From positions 6,572,001 through 6,636,000 of the forward strand of contig NZ_CP080647.1 of the NCBI RefSeq assembly GCF_019599145.1: DNA of 64,000 nt, given 5' to 3'. This document shows, one piece after another, positions 51,483 through 61,067 of the stretch (position 1 is its first letter; each line of letters starts with the position of its first letter). The notes below the pieces were generated by a model. The model ran no database searches and had not been told where the DNA came from. It saw nothing but the letters and a program-made list of their open reading frames with translations. The stretch is from Streptomyces akebiae. GTDB taxonomy: Bacteria; Actinomycetota; Actinomycetes; Streptomycetales; Streptomycetaceae. A program made the position numbers and the translations under genes.

Positions 51483-52805
51483 ATGGTTCTACAGCAGTGT
51501 CGGGCCCGGACCAGGCGGCTGGCGGTGGTCGCGGCGGCGGCCGCCGTTTCGGCCGCGTTGGCCTCCGGTACCGGCTTCGCAGCGGGGACGGGGCCCTTCG
51601 CCGGCCCTCCCGCTCCATCGGCGGCCACCCCGACGCCGTCGGCTTCGACGTTGCCCGCCGTGGCCCCATCGGCCGCGCCGCAGGCACCCGAGGTCACCCC
51701 GGACCCCACGAACCCGCCCGTCACCGAACCGTCGAAACCGGCCCCGACGAACCCTTCCGTCGCGCCGACGACCTCGGCACCCGGCAGTGAGCGCCCCGCC
51801 TTCGGCGCCTTCCTCGACTCCGGAGACCAGGGCGTGCGCGGCATGACGGAACTCAGCAGGTGGCTGGGTGGCACCGAGCTGCGTGTCGGTCACACCTATC
51901 TGCCGGGAGACCTTTGGAGCAACATCGAGGGCACCCGCGGCTTCCTTGAGGGATGGGCGCGCTGGCGCACGGCGAAGGACGACCGGATCTTCGTCCTCAA
52001 TGTGCCCATGCAGGAGCGCAACGAGGAGGGTGTCTCCGACGCCGAGGTCAGGGTGCTGCTGCGGCAGGGCGCGGCCGGGCACTTCGATCACCACTTCCGC
52101 GCGCTCGCCGAGCGGCTGGTCGCGTTGAAGGTGCCGGACACGGTACTGGTGCTCGGCTGGGAGATGAACGGCACGACGTACACCCATCGCTGCGGCCCCG
52201 ACCCGAAGTCGTGGAAGACGTACTGGAACAGGATCGTCACCACTATGCGTTCGGTGCCTGGCCAGAAATTCCGGTTCGACTTCACACCGAGCCGGGGCCG
52301 GGACGCCGTTCCCTGGACGCAGTGCTACCCGGGTGACGACACGGTCGACATCATCGGCATGGACACCTACGACCAGCCGCGAGGGGTTTCCTTCGACGAG
52401 CAGGTGAAAGAGCCGTACGGACTTCAAGCACAGGTGGACTTCGCAAAATCCCATGACAAGCCCATTTCCTATCCTGAATGGGGGCTCTTCCGTAACGGTG
52501 ACAACGCCGAATACATGCGGCGGATGCTCGACTGGATCGATGTGCACAAGCCGCTGTACAACACGCTGACCGATTACTGTCCGCACGGGGTCTGGCAGTG
52601 CGCGGCCAATCCCAGATCGTCGCGGGTCTATCGGTCCGCCCTCTTCGGTCACGTCGACGAACCGACGGCTTCGCCCACACCGTTGCTTCCCACCGCGCCG
52701 TTGCTTCCCGCAGGCTGCTCGCCGCTGAATCTCGGAGAGTTGGCCGAGCACTGGCTGGGCGGGAGGCTGTGCTTGCGTCTCGACTGGTGGTCGTGGGCCC
52801 GATAG
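51483..52805 (+). CDS. Secreted GH26-like glycoside hydrolase
   Basis: 440 residues from the ATG at 51483, with AAGGAG. A signal peptide (RRLAVVAAAAAVSAALASG) is followed by a ~75-residue Pro/Thr/Ser linker and a TIM-barrel domain. The two probable catalytic Glu residues are in VLVLGWEMNGTTYTHRCG (~226) and PISYPEWGLFRNGD (~332), the GH26 pattern. Family members cut beta-mannan or related glycans. As the only plus-strand gene inside the EPS cluster it may trim or release the polymer. The last ~50 codons, after the catalytic domain, overlap the FemAB-like gene antisense by 157 bases. Confidence 0.87.
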   Translation: MVLQQCRARTRRLAVVAAAAAVSAALASGTGFAAGTGPFAGPPAPSAATPTPSASTLPAVAPSAAPQAPEVTPDPTNPPVTEPSKPAPTNPSVAPTTSAPGSERPAFGAFLDSGDQGVRGMTELSRWLGGTELRVGHTYLPGDLWSNIEGTRGFLEGWARWRTAKDDRIFVLNVPMQERNEEGVSDAEVRVLLRQGAAGHFDHHFRALAERLVALKVPDTVLVLGWEMNGTTYTHRCGPDPKSWKTYWNRIVTTMRSVPGQKFRFDFTPSRGRDAVPWTQCYPGDDTVDIIGMDTYDQPRGVSFDEQVKEPYGLQAQVDFAKSHDKPISYPEWGLFRNGDNAEYMRRMLDWIDVHKPLYNTLTDYCPHGVWQCAANPRSSRVYRSALFGHVDEPTASPTPLLPTAPLLPAGCSPLNLGELAEHWLGGRLCLRLDWWSWAR

Positions 52806-53935
52806 CGGCAACCGGAGGCAGGGCCATCACGGGTCCTGCCGCCACCGGTCCGCTCCTGGAAGCGACGCAGCAGCTCCTTGCCCCGCCGCCGCGTGGCCAC
52901 GTCGCCGATCACCGCCGACATCAGCGGGGCCGTGCGCCGCCTGGCCAGCAGCAGCCGCCGGTTGACGACTGGTTCGGGACGCCAGTGGTGTTTGTAGGGC
53001 TCGTCGCCGCGCAGCAGGCTCAGCGTGCGCAGTCCGCCGTTGTCCGTGTGCTGAGTGCAGGCGTCGAGGAGCATCACTGCCACGTCCGCCTTGCGCTCCC
53101 GCAGGCGTGGGTGGGCGCCGTACAAGTAAGCGCCCGCGAGCCGCCGCGACAGCAGTGTCAGGTCCACGGCCACCACGTCGCCGTCGAGCCGGAACTCGGT
53201 GACCACCGCGTCGCCAGAGTTCACCATCGGCCCCACGGAGCGCACCAAGTGCTCGCAGAAGCGTGTCTGCAGGTGTTCCGACGTCACGTTCCTGCCCTGC
53301 CACTGCAGCCGGTGCAGTTCGAGCAGCCGCTGAAGCGCCACGCCCACCCGGTCCTGCGGTACGACCTGCCGCTCCACGCCGAGCGCCCTCAGTTTGCGCA
53401 GCTTGGCGCGCGTCCGTTGGGCTTTGCCGGACGCCAGCCGGGACACCAGTTGGTCCATGGGCACGGCGGGCAGCTCCAGGCACAGCGAGTCCTGGAGCCG
53501 GCGGCGCGGCCCGCTCCAGCGCTCGTAGACATGCTCGACCGCTCCGCCCGGCCGCACCTCGCGGAAGTCGATGAGCGCGGTGCGGGCGGCGGCCGACAGA
53601 GCCTCGACGAGCATGGTGGCCGCCCGGTCCGCACACTCGTCGTCGATGAGGACGTCCCCGTAGTCGGAGATCGCCCCGCCGAGCGGTACCAGCCTGGGCA
53701 CCGGGCCGCGCCGGAGCATCAGGGGTGCGGCGGCCACGAGTTCGGCACCCTCGCGCACGAGCACGAGCCGCAGCCGGCCGGGCCTGCCGTACGAGAGCCA
53801 CCATGAGTGCAACCAGGCGTGGTTCTGGAACGGGGTCGCCGTGCCGCACCGCTCGTACAGTCGCCCCCAATCCGGGGCCAGCTCGGCGAAGGCACGGGCG
53901 TCGGTGACGAGTTCCGTCGTGTACGCCGCCTTCAC
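52649..53935 (-). CDS. GNAT/FemAB-like acyltransferase of the EPS cluster
   Basis: 428 residues. The N-terminal half (ERCGTATPFQNHAWLHSWWLSYG, LRLVLVREGAELVAAAPLML) and the C-terminal half (LRTLSLLRGDEPYKHHWRPEPVVNRRLLL) are those of BioF2/CelD-like GNAT proteins found in exopolysaccharide clusters. It probably adds an acyl or aminoacyl group to the polymer or its precursor. The start overlaps the Wzz-like gene by four bases (ATGA). Beyond ~370 the sequence is a low-complexity tail lying antisense to the glycanase 3' end. Confidence 0.86.
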   Translation of the reverse strand: MKAAYTTELVTDARAFAELAPDWGRLYERCGTATPFQNHAWLHSWWLSYGRPGRLRLVLVREGAELVAAAPLMLRRGPVPRLVPLGGAISDYGDVLIDDECADRAATMLVEALSAAARTALIDFREVRPGGAVEHVYERWSGPRRRLQDSLCLELPAVPMDQLVSRLASGKAQRTRAKLRKLRALGVERQVVPQDRVGVALQRLLELHRLQWQGRNVTSEHLQTRFCEHLVRSVGPMVNSGDAVVTEFRLDGDVVAVDLTLLSRRLAGAYLYGAHPRLRERKADVAVMLLDACTQHTDNGGLRTLSLLRGDEPYKHHWRPEPVVNRRLLLARRRTAPLMSAVIGDVATRRRGKELLRRFQERTGGGRTRDGPASGCRYRAHDHQSRRKHSLPPSQCSANSPRFSGEQPAGSNGAVGSNGVGEAVGSST

Positions 53936-54591
53936 AGCTGTCCATGCACGTCGGCGGCGGTGGCCGGGCCAGGCACCGCCGCGGAGCGGGCGGTGTCGTC
54001 GTTCTCCGTCCGTTTCGGCCGCACGAGCAGCGCCAGGCCGCCCAGCAGGCCGCCCGCGCTCGTGCCGACCAGACCGGTCACCATCGGTGACGCGGATGTC
54101 GGCTCGGTCGGCCGCACCGCCGGTGAGAACTGGACGAGTTCGACGTGGGTGCTGCCCTTGGTCTTGTTCGCGTGGCGGGTCAGCGCGCGGGTGACCGCGT
54201 TGGCCATGCCGGAGGCGAGGCCGGGGCGTCCGGAAGTGGCCGAGACGGCGATCATCGGCGCGTCCGGCGAGGTGGCGGTCCGCACGTTACGCCGCAGCGT
54301 CCGTGTCGGCACGCCCGCCGACGACTGGGCGTCCCCGAGCACCGCGAGCTGCGTGGCGGCGCGACCGTACGCCTGTGCGAAGCCGAGAGCGGAGGTCGGG
54401 TCGGAATTCTTGGTGGGTACGGCGACGACATAGCTGGTCGCCGTGTACGTCGGGGCCTTGAGCGTGCCGTAGGCACCGCCGAGCAGGCCGCCTGCGAGCG
54501 TGCCGGTCGCGAGCAGCAACCAGGGCCGCAGGAGGCCGGTGCGGCCCGGTTGGCCGGAGCGCCGGCGGAATCGACTGGGGTTGTCGGTCAT
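53932..54591 (-). CDS. Wzz-like chain-length/polysaccharide co-polymerase protein
   Basis: 219 residues. A first membrane helix (~24-46, PWLLLATGTLAGGLLGGAYG) is followed by an external helical domain (TYTATSYVVAVPTKNSDPTSALGFAQAYGR). A second helix (~172-192, VTGLVGTSAGGLLGGLALLV) and a short cytoplasmic tail complete the Wzz/CpsC topology. No tyrosine kinase domain is fused. It should set chain length or couple polymerisation to export. It overlaps its neighbours on both sides by four bases. Confidence 0.85.
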   Translation of the reverse strand: MTDNPSRFRRRSGQPGRTGLLRPWLLLATGTLAGGLLGGAYGTLKAPTYTATSYVVAVPTKNSDPTSALGFAQAYGRAATQLAVLGDAQSSAGVPTRTLRRNVRTATSPDAPMIAVSATSGRPGLASGMANAVTRALTRHANKTKGSTHVELVQFSPAVRPTEPTSASPMVTGLVGTSAGGLLGGLALLVRPKRTENDDTARSAAVPGPATAADVHGQL

Positions 54592-55739
54592 GTCGATCTG
54601 GATTCCTGGGGTGAGGGGGGCATTGAGCTGGACACCGCTGCGGTGTACACGTCCATGAGCCGTGCAGCGCTATGGGAGATGCTGTAGTGGTGCGCGGCGT
54701 CCGCAGCCGTACGAGGCCGCGGACCGGCCGCGCGGACCGCGGCGACGGCATGGGCGTACGCCTCGGGGCCGCCACGCACGCGTAGGGCACCGGTGGCGGC
54801 CTGGGCGGGCAGGTCCTCGATCGCCGGGCAGGATGTGTAGAGCACGGGCAGGCCGGACGCCAGGGCCTCCACGACCGCCAGCCCGAAGGCCTCCTCCGAG
54901 GACGGCGAGGCGAGCAGGTCCATGGCGAACATGAGCGACGGCACGTCGGGGCCGGGGGAGGCGTCGGGGACGTCCGGGCGCTCGCCGGTGAACAGGACGC
55001 GGTCGGCCACGCCTGCCTCGTGGGCCGTACGGCGCAGAACGCTCTCCTCCGGACCGCCACCGACCAGCAACAGCCAGTGGTCGACCGGAAGCCGGGCCAT
55101 CGCCCGGATGAGGACGTCGAAGCGCTTGCCTCCGGTGAGGCGGCCGATCCCGCCGACGACGTAGGCGTCCTCCGGCAGGCCGAGGCGTCGGCGGGTGTGG
55201 TGGCGCCGGGACACGTCGAAGTGGAAACGAGCCAGGTCGATCCCGTTGGGAACGACCTCGATGCGAGGGGAGGGCACGCCCCAGCGTGTGAGACGGTCGG
55301 CGACCGCGGGGGAGACGGCGACCGTGGTGGAGCCGAGGCGCTCGCTGGCGAGGTAGAGCGCGCGGACGCCCGCCGTCAGCCTCCGGCCTTCCATCTGGGA
55401 GTCGCCGAGGGAGTGTTCGGTGGCGACCACGGCCCTGACGCCGGCGAGTCGGGCGGCCAGCCGGCCGTAGACGCAGGCGCGATAGAGGTGAGTGTGGACC
55501 AGGTCGTAGCCACCGGCGCGGATGAGGCCGGTCAGGCGGGGGAGCGCGGACAGGTCGTGGTTGGCGCCCATTCCGAGGTGGTGCACGCGGACTCCGTCGG
55601 CAACGAGCCCGTCGGCGACGGCGCCCGGGTTGGTGAGGGCCACCACCTCGCAGTCGATGGTGAGGTGCCGCAGCAACAGGCGGAGCTGTCGTTCGGCGCC
55701 GCCGACGCCGAGACCGGTGATGATGTGCAGCGCTTTCAT
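54588..55739 (-). CDS. Glycosyltransferase family 4
   Basis: 383 residues, GT-B fold. N-terminal GLGVGGAERQLRLLL is the nucleotide-sugar GT4 opening; HTHLYRACVYGRLAARLAG, VVPNGIDLARF and VGGIGRLTGGKRFDVLIRAM follow, and the EX7E motif is in SSEEAFGLAVVEALASG. It transfers a sugar from a nucleotide donor to the lipid-linked repeat unit, retaining configuration. ATGA overlap with the Wzz-like gene; one base separates it from the deacetylase stop. Confidence 0.92.
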   Translation of the reverse strand: MKALHIITGLGVGGAERQLRLLLRHLTIDCEVVALTNPGAVADGLVADGVRVHHLGMGANHDLSALPRLTGLIRAGGYDLVHTHLYRACVYGRLAARLAGVRAVVATEHSLGDSQMEGRRLTAGVRALYLASERLGSTTVAVSPAVADRLTRWGVPSPRIEVVPNGIDLARFHFDVSRRHHTRRRLGLPEDAYVVGGIGRLTGGKRFDVLIRAMARLPVDHWLLLVGGGPEESVLRRTAHEAGVADRVLFTGERPDVPDASPGPDVPSLMFAMDLLASPSSEEAFGLAVVEALASGLPVLYTSCPAIEDLPAQAATGALRVRGGPEAYAHAVAAVRAAGPRPRTAADAAHHYSISHSAARLMDVYTAAVSSSMPPSPQESRST

Positions 55740-55740
55740 G

Positions 55741-56505
55741 TCACACGCCCTCCACGCCGCGCCGGCGCAATCGGTGGAGCTTGTGCTTGAGGTGCAGCCG
55801 CCAGGCTGTGTCGTTCTGGCCGATGTGCAGACGGGGGAGGGCGTGCGGGCCGGTCAGGGGGCCGGGGTCGATGGCGCAGGCGTAGGTGTATCCGGCTTCG
55901 CGTACGGCGGCCACGGCGCGGCTGTCGATCGTGCCGTACGGGTAGCAGAAGCCGTCGACCGGAGCACCGATCAGTTGCGTCAGCAGTGTTCTGCTGTCCG
56001 CGACCTCGGCCTTCAGGGTGGCATCGTCGGCCCTGGTGAGATCGATGTGCGTCAGCCCGTGCGATCCGATCTCCACGCCCGCGTCGGCCGCCTGCCGGAC
56101 ACCGTCCGCGGACAGCAGCGGCTTGCGCGGGCCGAGCGGGTCCCAGGCGTTGACGCCTCCGAGTCGGCCGGGCAGGACGAAGAGGGTGGCACCGCAGTTC
56201 CAGTGGCGCAGGGCCGGAAGAGCGCGGGTGAGGAAGTCGGCGTACCCGTCGTCGAAGGTGAGGCCGACCAGGTGTCGCCCATCGCCCCGGGCGCGGGCGG
56301 CGAACAGTTCGCGCAGGGACACGCCGCGCAGTCGGCGCCGACGCAGCCAGGCCAGCTGCCGCTCCAGCCGTTCGGGCGTGACCGTGATGCGGTACGGGTC
56401 GTCGGAGCAGTCGTCGACGGAGTGGTACATCGCCAACCACGGGAGCGAAGGGCGGCGTGCGGCGGGGCGTCTGCCCGTGACGATGGATTCAACTGGAACG
56501 GCCAT
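55741..56505 (-). CDS. Polysaccharide deacetylase (NodB homology)
   Basis: 254 residues. NodB-domain motifs are AMYHSVDDC, LTFDDGYADF (metal-binding Asp pair), EIGSHGLTHIDL (two His ligands) and GFCYPYGTID. There is no signal peptide, so it acts in the cytoplasm or on the inner-membrane side, perhaps on the lipid-linked repeat unit. It overlaps the flippase gene by 17 bases and sits just before the GT4 gene. Confidence 0.92.
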   Translation of the reverse strand: MAVPVESIVTGRRPAARRPSLPWLAMYHSVDDCSDDPYRITVTPERLERQLAWLRRRRLRGVSLRELFAARARGDGRHLVGLTFDDGYADFLTRALPALRHWNCGATLFVLPGRLGGVNAWDPLGPRKPLLSADGVRQAADAGVEIGSHGLTHIDLTRADDATLKAEVADSRTLLTQLIGAPVDGFCYPYGTIDSRAVAAVREAGYTYACAIDPGPLTGPHALPRLHIGQNDTAWRLHLKHKLHRLRRRGVEGV

Positions 56506-58282
56506 GCCTCAGCCTCCGCGTGACGGCGCCTACGAGAAGAGGCGCGGATGTGCGGCCCTGGGGGTCCAGGACCTGCCCGAGCAGGAGGAAAACGGCGGTC
56601 ACCGTCACGCAGCCGACCGCGAGACCCACCAGCGGGGACCCCGGTGCGCCCGAGGCGAACGCCCCCGCCGCCGTGGCGAGCGCCGCCGCCCGCAGCGGCT
56701 TGCCCAGATCGGACAGCACCTGTCGGGTACGGATGGGGACCCCGCGCTTCCCGCTGTGCTGCGCGGCACGACGGCGAGCCGCGGTCCAGGTCGAGAAAAC
56801 CGACAGGCTCGGTCCCGCGGTGCTTTCCGCTCGAGGTGCGTCGGCGTGACGGGCACGCCCGTCACGCTTCTGCGCGAGGCCGGCGAGCAGCAGTGCGGCC
56901 GTGACGGTGATGCCGACGGCGTTGGCGGCCGCGATCGCCAACACGCCCCAGATGTCCACGGTTGCCACCCCGATCCAGGTGGTCGCGACGACACCCGCGG
57001 TCATGGCGCCGATCGGATACCAGGTGGTCCGACCGGCAGAGAAGTAGGTGCGGATCAGTACCCCCACCAGGGTCTGGCCGAGCAGCCCGAGGGCGTACAC
57101 ACGCAGGACGCCTGCGGTCGCCGCCGTGTCCTGCGCGGTGAACGCGCCCCGCTCGAACAGGATCGCGATGATCTGCGGCGCGCAGGCGACCACAGTGGCC
57201 GCACCGAAGAGCACCAAGCGGCAAGCCAGTGCCAAGTCCCGCTCCACGCGGGCGCGAGCACGTTCGATGTCGCCGTCGGCGAGCGCCTGCGCGACCACCG
57301 GAAAGGTGACGGTGCACAGCATCAGCGACAGCGTCATCGGGATCTGGGCCACCTTCTGCGCGTAGTTGATGTGGGAGATGGCCCCGGCGGGAAGGGTGGA
57401 GGCGAGGAAGCGTTCGATCAGGACCTGGGACTGACGGCACAGGGCGAAGAGGAGAACGCTGCTGATCAGGGCGAGGCTCATCGGGCGTACGTCGACGCCG
57501 CTGCTGGAAGCGGCTGGGCGTTCAGTCCTCATCAGACGCAGGAGGGAGGGCAGTTGGGCCGCAACCATCAGGCAGCCGCCCACCGCCACACCGACCGCCG
57601 CCGATCGAACGCCCCAGCGCTCGCCGAGCAGGAACATCGCGGTGATGATGCCGGTGTTGTAGGCCACGTAGATCGTCGCGGGTGCCAGGAAGCGACGGTG
57701 CGCCCGCAGAGCCGCGCTGCAGTACCCCGCGAGCCCGAAGGTCAGGACGCAGCTCGCCGTCAGCCGGGTGCAGTCGGCGGCGAGGCGCGGGTCGGGCAGG
57801 CCGGGTGCCAGAACTTCGACCAGGTAGGGGGCTCCCGCGATGATCAGCGCGGAGAGGGCGAGGCAGGCGAGGGACAGGCGGGGCAGGGTGTTGGCGACGA
57901 GAGAGCGAACCGGGTCGCCGGAGACACCCTGGGCACGCCGGGCCAGGGCCAGGCTGAAGGCCGGGATCATCGCGATGGCCAAGCCGTCCTCGATGAGCAG
58001 CGTGGCGGCGAACTCCGGTACGGTCCACGCGATCAGAAAGGCGTCCGTCTCGATGCCCGCCCCGAAGAGCTGGGCCAGCGCCTGATCCCGCACCAGACCG
58101 AGCAGCGCCCCGGCGACCGACAGCGACGCCGTGATCAGAGTGGCCTTCGCGATGAACTTCCGGGTGGCCCCAGCGGGATCGGTGCCGTCCACGTCCTGTG
58201 CGGCTGCCCGCGCCGCGGGCACGATCGTCCCCTCGGCCCCGCGACCGGGCGCGCGTGGAGTCTGCGATGGCGTCACGGGCAT
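56489..58282 (-). CDS. MurJ/Wzx-like lipid-linked oligosaccharide flippase
   Basis: 597 residues with about 14 hydrophobic helices of the MviN/MurJ superfamily. Signatures are LLGLVRDQALAQLFGAGIETDAFLIAW, EDGLAIAMIPAFS, NYAQKVAQIPMTLSLMLCTVTFPVVAQ and FERGAFTAQDTAATAGVL. It is most likely the Wzx-type translocase of this cluster rather than the housekeeping MurJ, given its EPS context. It overlaps the polymerase gene by 10 bases. The C-terminal ~60 residues are basic. Confidence 0.9.
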   Translation of the reverse strand: MPVTPSQTPRAPGRGAEGTIVPAARAAAQDVDGTDPAGATRKFIAKATLITASLSVAGALLGLVRDQALAQLFGAGIETDAFLIAWTVPEFAATLLIEDGLAIAMIPAFSLALARRAQGVSGDPVRSLVANTLPRLSLACLALSALIIAGAPYLVEVLAPGLPDPRLAADCTRLTASCVLTFGLAGYCSAALRAHRRFLAPATIYVAYNTGIITAMFLLGERWGVRSAAVGVAVGGCLMVAAQLPSLLRLMRTERPAASSSGVDVRPMSLALISSVLLFALCRQSQVLIERFLASTLPAGAISHINYAQKVAQIPMTLSLMLCTVTFPVVAQALADGDIERARARVERDLALACRLVLFGAATVVACAPQIIAILFERGAFTAQDTAATAGVLRVYALGLLGQTLVGVLIRTYFSAGRTTWYPIGAMTAGVVATTWIGVATVDIWGVLAIAAANAVGITVTAALLLAGLAQKRDGRARHADAPRAESTAGPSLSVFSTWTAARRRAAQHSGKRGVPIRTRQVLSDLGKPLRAAALATAAGAFASGAPGSPLVGLAVGCVTVTAVFLLLGQVLDPQGRTSAPLLVGAVTRRLRHGRSS

Positions 58283-59634
58283 CGCGCCACGCTCTCACGC
58301 GTGTTCCCGACGGCCGGGACCGACGGGGCGGCCTGTGCGTCGCCGTTCCCGGCCAGCGCCCACCACGCCACCAACCCGAGAGCCACGCCGCTCAGCACGG
58401 TGGAGGGGCCGCCGATGTCGGCGTACACGAAGTTGGTGAGCTGCCAGACCAGCAGTCCGCAGGCGGCCAGCCCGCAGTCGAGGCCGTGCGGCCCCGACAC
58501 GCGCGCCCGCGCCATCGCCCGCAGCGCGCACACCAGCAGCGCCAGCCAGCTCCCGGTGAACGCCATCAGTCCGAGCAGGCCTTGTTCGCTGAGCACCAGC
58601 AGATACATGCTGTGCGGTGACAGCAGCGGCTGCCTCCGGTACGCGACCCCCGCGCCGTCGGTGTCGCTGCCCGACGACAGCGTCAGCGAGGCGTACGCGT
58701 CCCGGTACTCGGGGAAGCCCTTCAAACCGACCCCGCCCAGCGGGTGTTCACGCCACATGTCGGTCGCTGCCGCCCACATTGTGTACCGGTCGGTGACGGA
58801 CTGGTCGGGGGCGTCGGCGACCTGCGTGATGCTGCTGATCCGCTCCTGCAGCGTCGCCGTGCCGACACCGAGACCGCCCACCAGGACCACACCCGCCGCG
58901 GCTACGGCCGCAGCCACCTTGAGCGCGCGCCGCAGCCCGGCCAGGACCAGTTGCACCGTGCAGGTCACAGCCGTTGCGATCCACGCGCCCCGGCTGAAGG
59001 ACAGTGCGAGCGGCACCAGCAGCGCCAGCGCGCACGCGAGGGCGACTGCCCGTTCTCGTACGGTCGCCTGCCCGAGCGTGAGGGCGAACGCGCACACGAG
59101 GCCGAGGCCGACCACCGTTGCCATTCCCATCACGTCCTGTGGCCCGAACGTGCCGACGGCCCGGATCGGCTCGCCCTGGAAGGAGGCGCCGGTCCGGGTC
59201 GCGTACTGGTGCACTCCGACGGCTCCCTGCCAGCCCGCGAGCCCCACGAACGACCAGGCCAGGAGCCGGAAGTCACCCCGGTCGCGGATCAACAGCAGGA
59301 CCGCCGCCGGGACGAGTACGAAGATCTGCAGATACCGGCCCCCGCCGGCGATCCCGGCCTCGGGCGAGTATGCCCCCAAGGCAGTGACGACCAGCCCGAG
59401 GACCGGTAGGCCCAGTACCACGGCGGCCGTACGTGGCAAGGGGCGTCGTCGGTTGCGTACGAGGCGGACCGCGCAGAAGAGCACCAGGAGTCCGGACATC
59501 GCGTCGGCCGGACCTGGGCCGCCCTCGCTGCTCGGGTCGAGCGGCAGCGCCAGCAGGGCGAGCACGGCCACCACGGGAAGGACCGGCGTCAGGACGGTGC
59601 CTCGGCGCACGAGCGGCGTCAGTGCGAAGCTCAT
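58273..59634 (-). CDS. Wzy-like O-antigen polymerase/ligase
   Basis: 453 residues from the ATG at 59634 (MSFALTPLVRRG). About ten to twelve membrane helices surround a Wzy_C-type periplasmic loop: VGTFGPQDVMGMATVVGLGL, LALSFSRGAWIATAV, and RYTMWAAATDMWREHPLGGVGLKGFPEYRD to LLSPHSMYLLVLSEQGLLGL. These are hallmarks of the O-antigen ligase/polymerase family. It should link flipped repeat units into polymer. The longer open frame upstream is antisense-like. It is five bases from the glycosylphosphotransferase gene. Confidence 0.9.
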   Translation of the reverse strand: MSFALTPLVRRGTVLTPVLPVVAVLALLALPLDPSSEGGPGPADAMSGLLVLFCAVRLVRNRRRPLPRTAAVVLGLPVLGLVVTALGAYSPEAGIAGGGRYLQIFVLVPAAVLLLIRDRGDFRLLAWSFVGLAGWQGAVGVHQYATRTGASFQGEPIRAVGTFGPQDVMGMATVVGLGLVCAFALTLGQATVRERAVALACALALLVPLALSFSRGAWIATAVTCTVQLVLAGLRRALKVAAAVAAAGVVLVGGLGVGTATLQERISSITQVADAPDQSVTDRYTMWAAATDMWREHPLGGVGLKGFPEYRDAYASLTLSSGSDTDGAGVAYRRQPLLSPHSMYLLVLSEQGLLGLMAFTGSWLALLVCALRAMARARVSGPHGLDCGLAACGLLVWQLTNFVYADIGGPSTVLSGVALGLVAWWALAGNGDAQAAPSVPAVGNTRESVARCP

Positions 59635-59639
59635 GGCGC

Positions 59640-61067
59640 TCAGCTTCCCGTCGGACGCATGAGCGTGCCCACGGTGCGCAACAGAATGCTCACGTCCTGC
59701 CACAGCGACCAGTTGTCGATGTAGACGTTGTCGAACCGGAAGCGGTCCTCGATGGACGTGTCGCCGCGCAGTCCATGGATCTGGGCGAGGCCGGTGATGC
59801 CGGTCCGCACACGGTGGCGAGCCGCGTAGCCGGGGTGGGACTCGCTGAACTCTGCGACGAAGTAGGGGCGCTCGGGCCGAGGTCCGACCAGACTCATGTC
59901 GCCCCGCAGCACGTTCCACAGCTGGGGGAGCTCGTCGAGCGAGGTGCGCCGCAGCATGCGGCAGAACCCGCGCATCTCGTGTTCGTTCGCCACGCTCCAG
60001 CGGGTCGCCGCCTCGTGTTCGTCGAGGGGACGGTGGGTGCGGAACTTCAGCAGCGTGAACGGTTTTCCGTCCTTGCCGATGCGCTCCTGGCGGAACAGCA
60101 CTCCCGGCCCGTCGCTGATCCGCAGGGTCACCGCGCACACCAGCAACAGGGGACTGACCAGCAGCAGCAGCAGCGTCGACACGAGGATGTCGAGCGCCCG
60201 CTTGCCCGCGCTGCCGCGCGGCGTCGAAGCTCTTTCCAGACGTCGGCAGGAGAACCCGGCCAGTCGGTCCTTCGTCGCGTACGACGGAGAGTCCGCGTCC
60301 AGCTCCCAGACCACGCAGCCCCGCTCGGCCAGCGCACTGAGCAGCGGTTGCTGTTGGGTCCGTACGGAGGGGTGGACGGCCAGCACTGCTTGTACGCCGT
60401 TCTGCACGACCGCTCTCTCGACCTCGTGACCGGTTGCCAGAACGGGCAGGCCCCCGGCGTCGTTCTGCCGTTCGGCCACGATCCCCACCGGCCGTACCCC
60501 GCACCATGGGTGCCGCAACACGGCGGCGGCCACCCGCTGCGCGGTAGCGGCCGGCCCGATGACGAGCGCGGTGCGAGGGTCGCGCGCCAGCGCCGCTCGT
60601 CGTCTCGCGTGCACGGTGCCGCGTAGCGCGCAGCTCGTCGCGGCCTGCACGGTGAACCCCAGCAGAAGGGTGCGCGTGGACAGCGCGTCGTCCGGCCGGT
60701 ACGCCGCCACCAGTGCGGCGAACGCCAGCCAGGCCACCGCTGTACGGCGGCAGACGGCGGGCAACTCGTCGAGGACACCCGGCTCCGACGGGCGCGCGTG
60801 CCGCGGGCGCAGCAGCAGCGACGCTCCCAGCAGCAAGGCAGACGGGAGCGGATGGAGTTGAGTTCCGATCAGTGTCAGGGCACCCAGCAGGGCTGCCGTG
60901 CCGTCCGCGACGAGCAGGGGCATCGGCGAGGCCGACCGCCCTCGCCGCCCGTCGGCGGAGGACGGAGGTCTCGGGACGGCACCGCGCGGCGGCATGACCG
61001 AGACGGTTGAGAATTCGCGATTCCGTGGCTCTGTGCCGGAGGAGGAGATGGTGCTATCCGCGGTCAC
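59640..61067 (-). CDS. Polyprenyl-phosphate glycosyl-1-phosphate transferase (EPS initiation, WcaJ/CpsE-like)
   Basis: 475 residues from a GTG at 61067. The N-terminal half has about four membrane helices and a Rossmann-like domain (RTALVIGPAATAQRVAAAV). A membrane helix (DILVSTLLLLLVSPLLLVCAV, ~290) precedes the catalytic bacterial sugar transferase domain, with FRQERIGKDGKPFTLLKFRTH, RRTSLDELPQLWNVLRGDMSLVGPRPERP and TGITGLAQIHG. It attaches the first sugar phosphate to undecaprenyl phosphate. GTGA overlap with the GT4 gene upstream. Confidence 0.94.
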   Translation of the reverse strand: MTADSTISSSGTEPRNREFSTVSVMPPRGAVPRPPSSADGRRGRSASPMPLLVADGTAALLGALTLIGTQLHPLPSALLLGASLLLRPRHARPSEPGVLDELPAVCRRTAVAWLAFAALVAAYRPDDALSTRTLLLGFTVQAATSCALRGTVHARRRAALARDPRTALVIGPAATAQRVAAAVLRHPWCGVRPVGIVAERQNDAGGLPVLATGHEVERAVVQNGVQAVLAVHPSVRTQQQPLLSALAERGCVVWELDADSPSYATKDRLAGFSCRRLERASTPRGSAGKRALDILVSTLLLLLVSPLLLVCAVTLRISDGPGVLFRQERIGKDGKPFTLLKFRTHRPLDEHEAATRWSVANEHEMRGFCRMLRRTSLDELPQLWNVLRGDMSLVGPRPERPYFVAEFSESHPGYAARHRVRTGITGLAQIHGLRGDTSIEDRFRFDNVYIDNWSLWQDVSILLRTVGTLMRPTGS

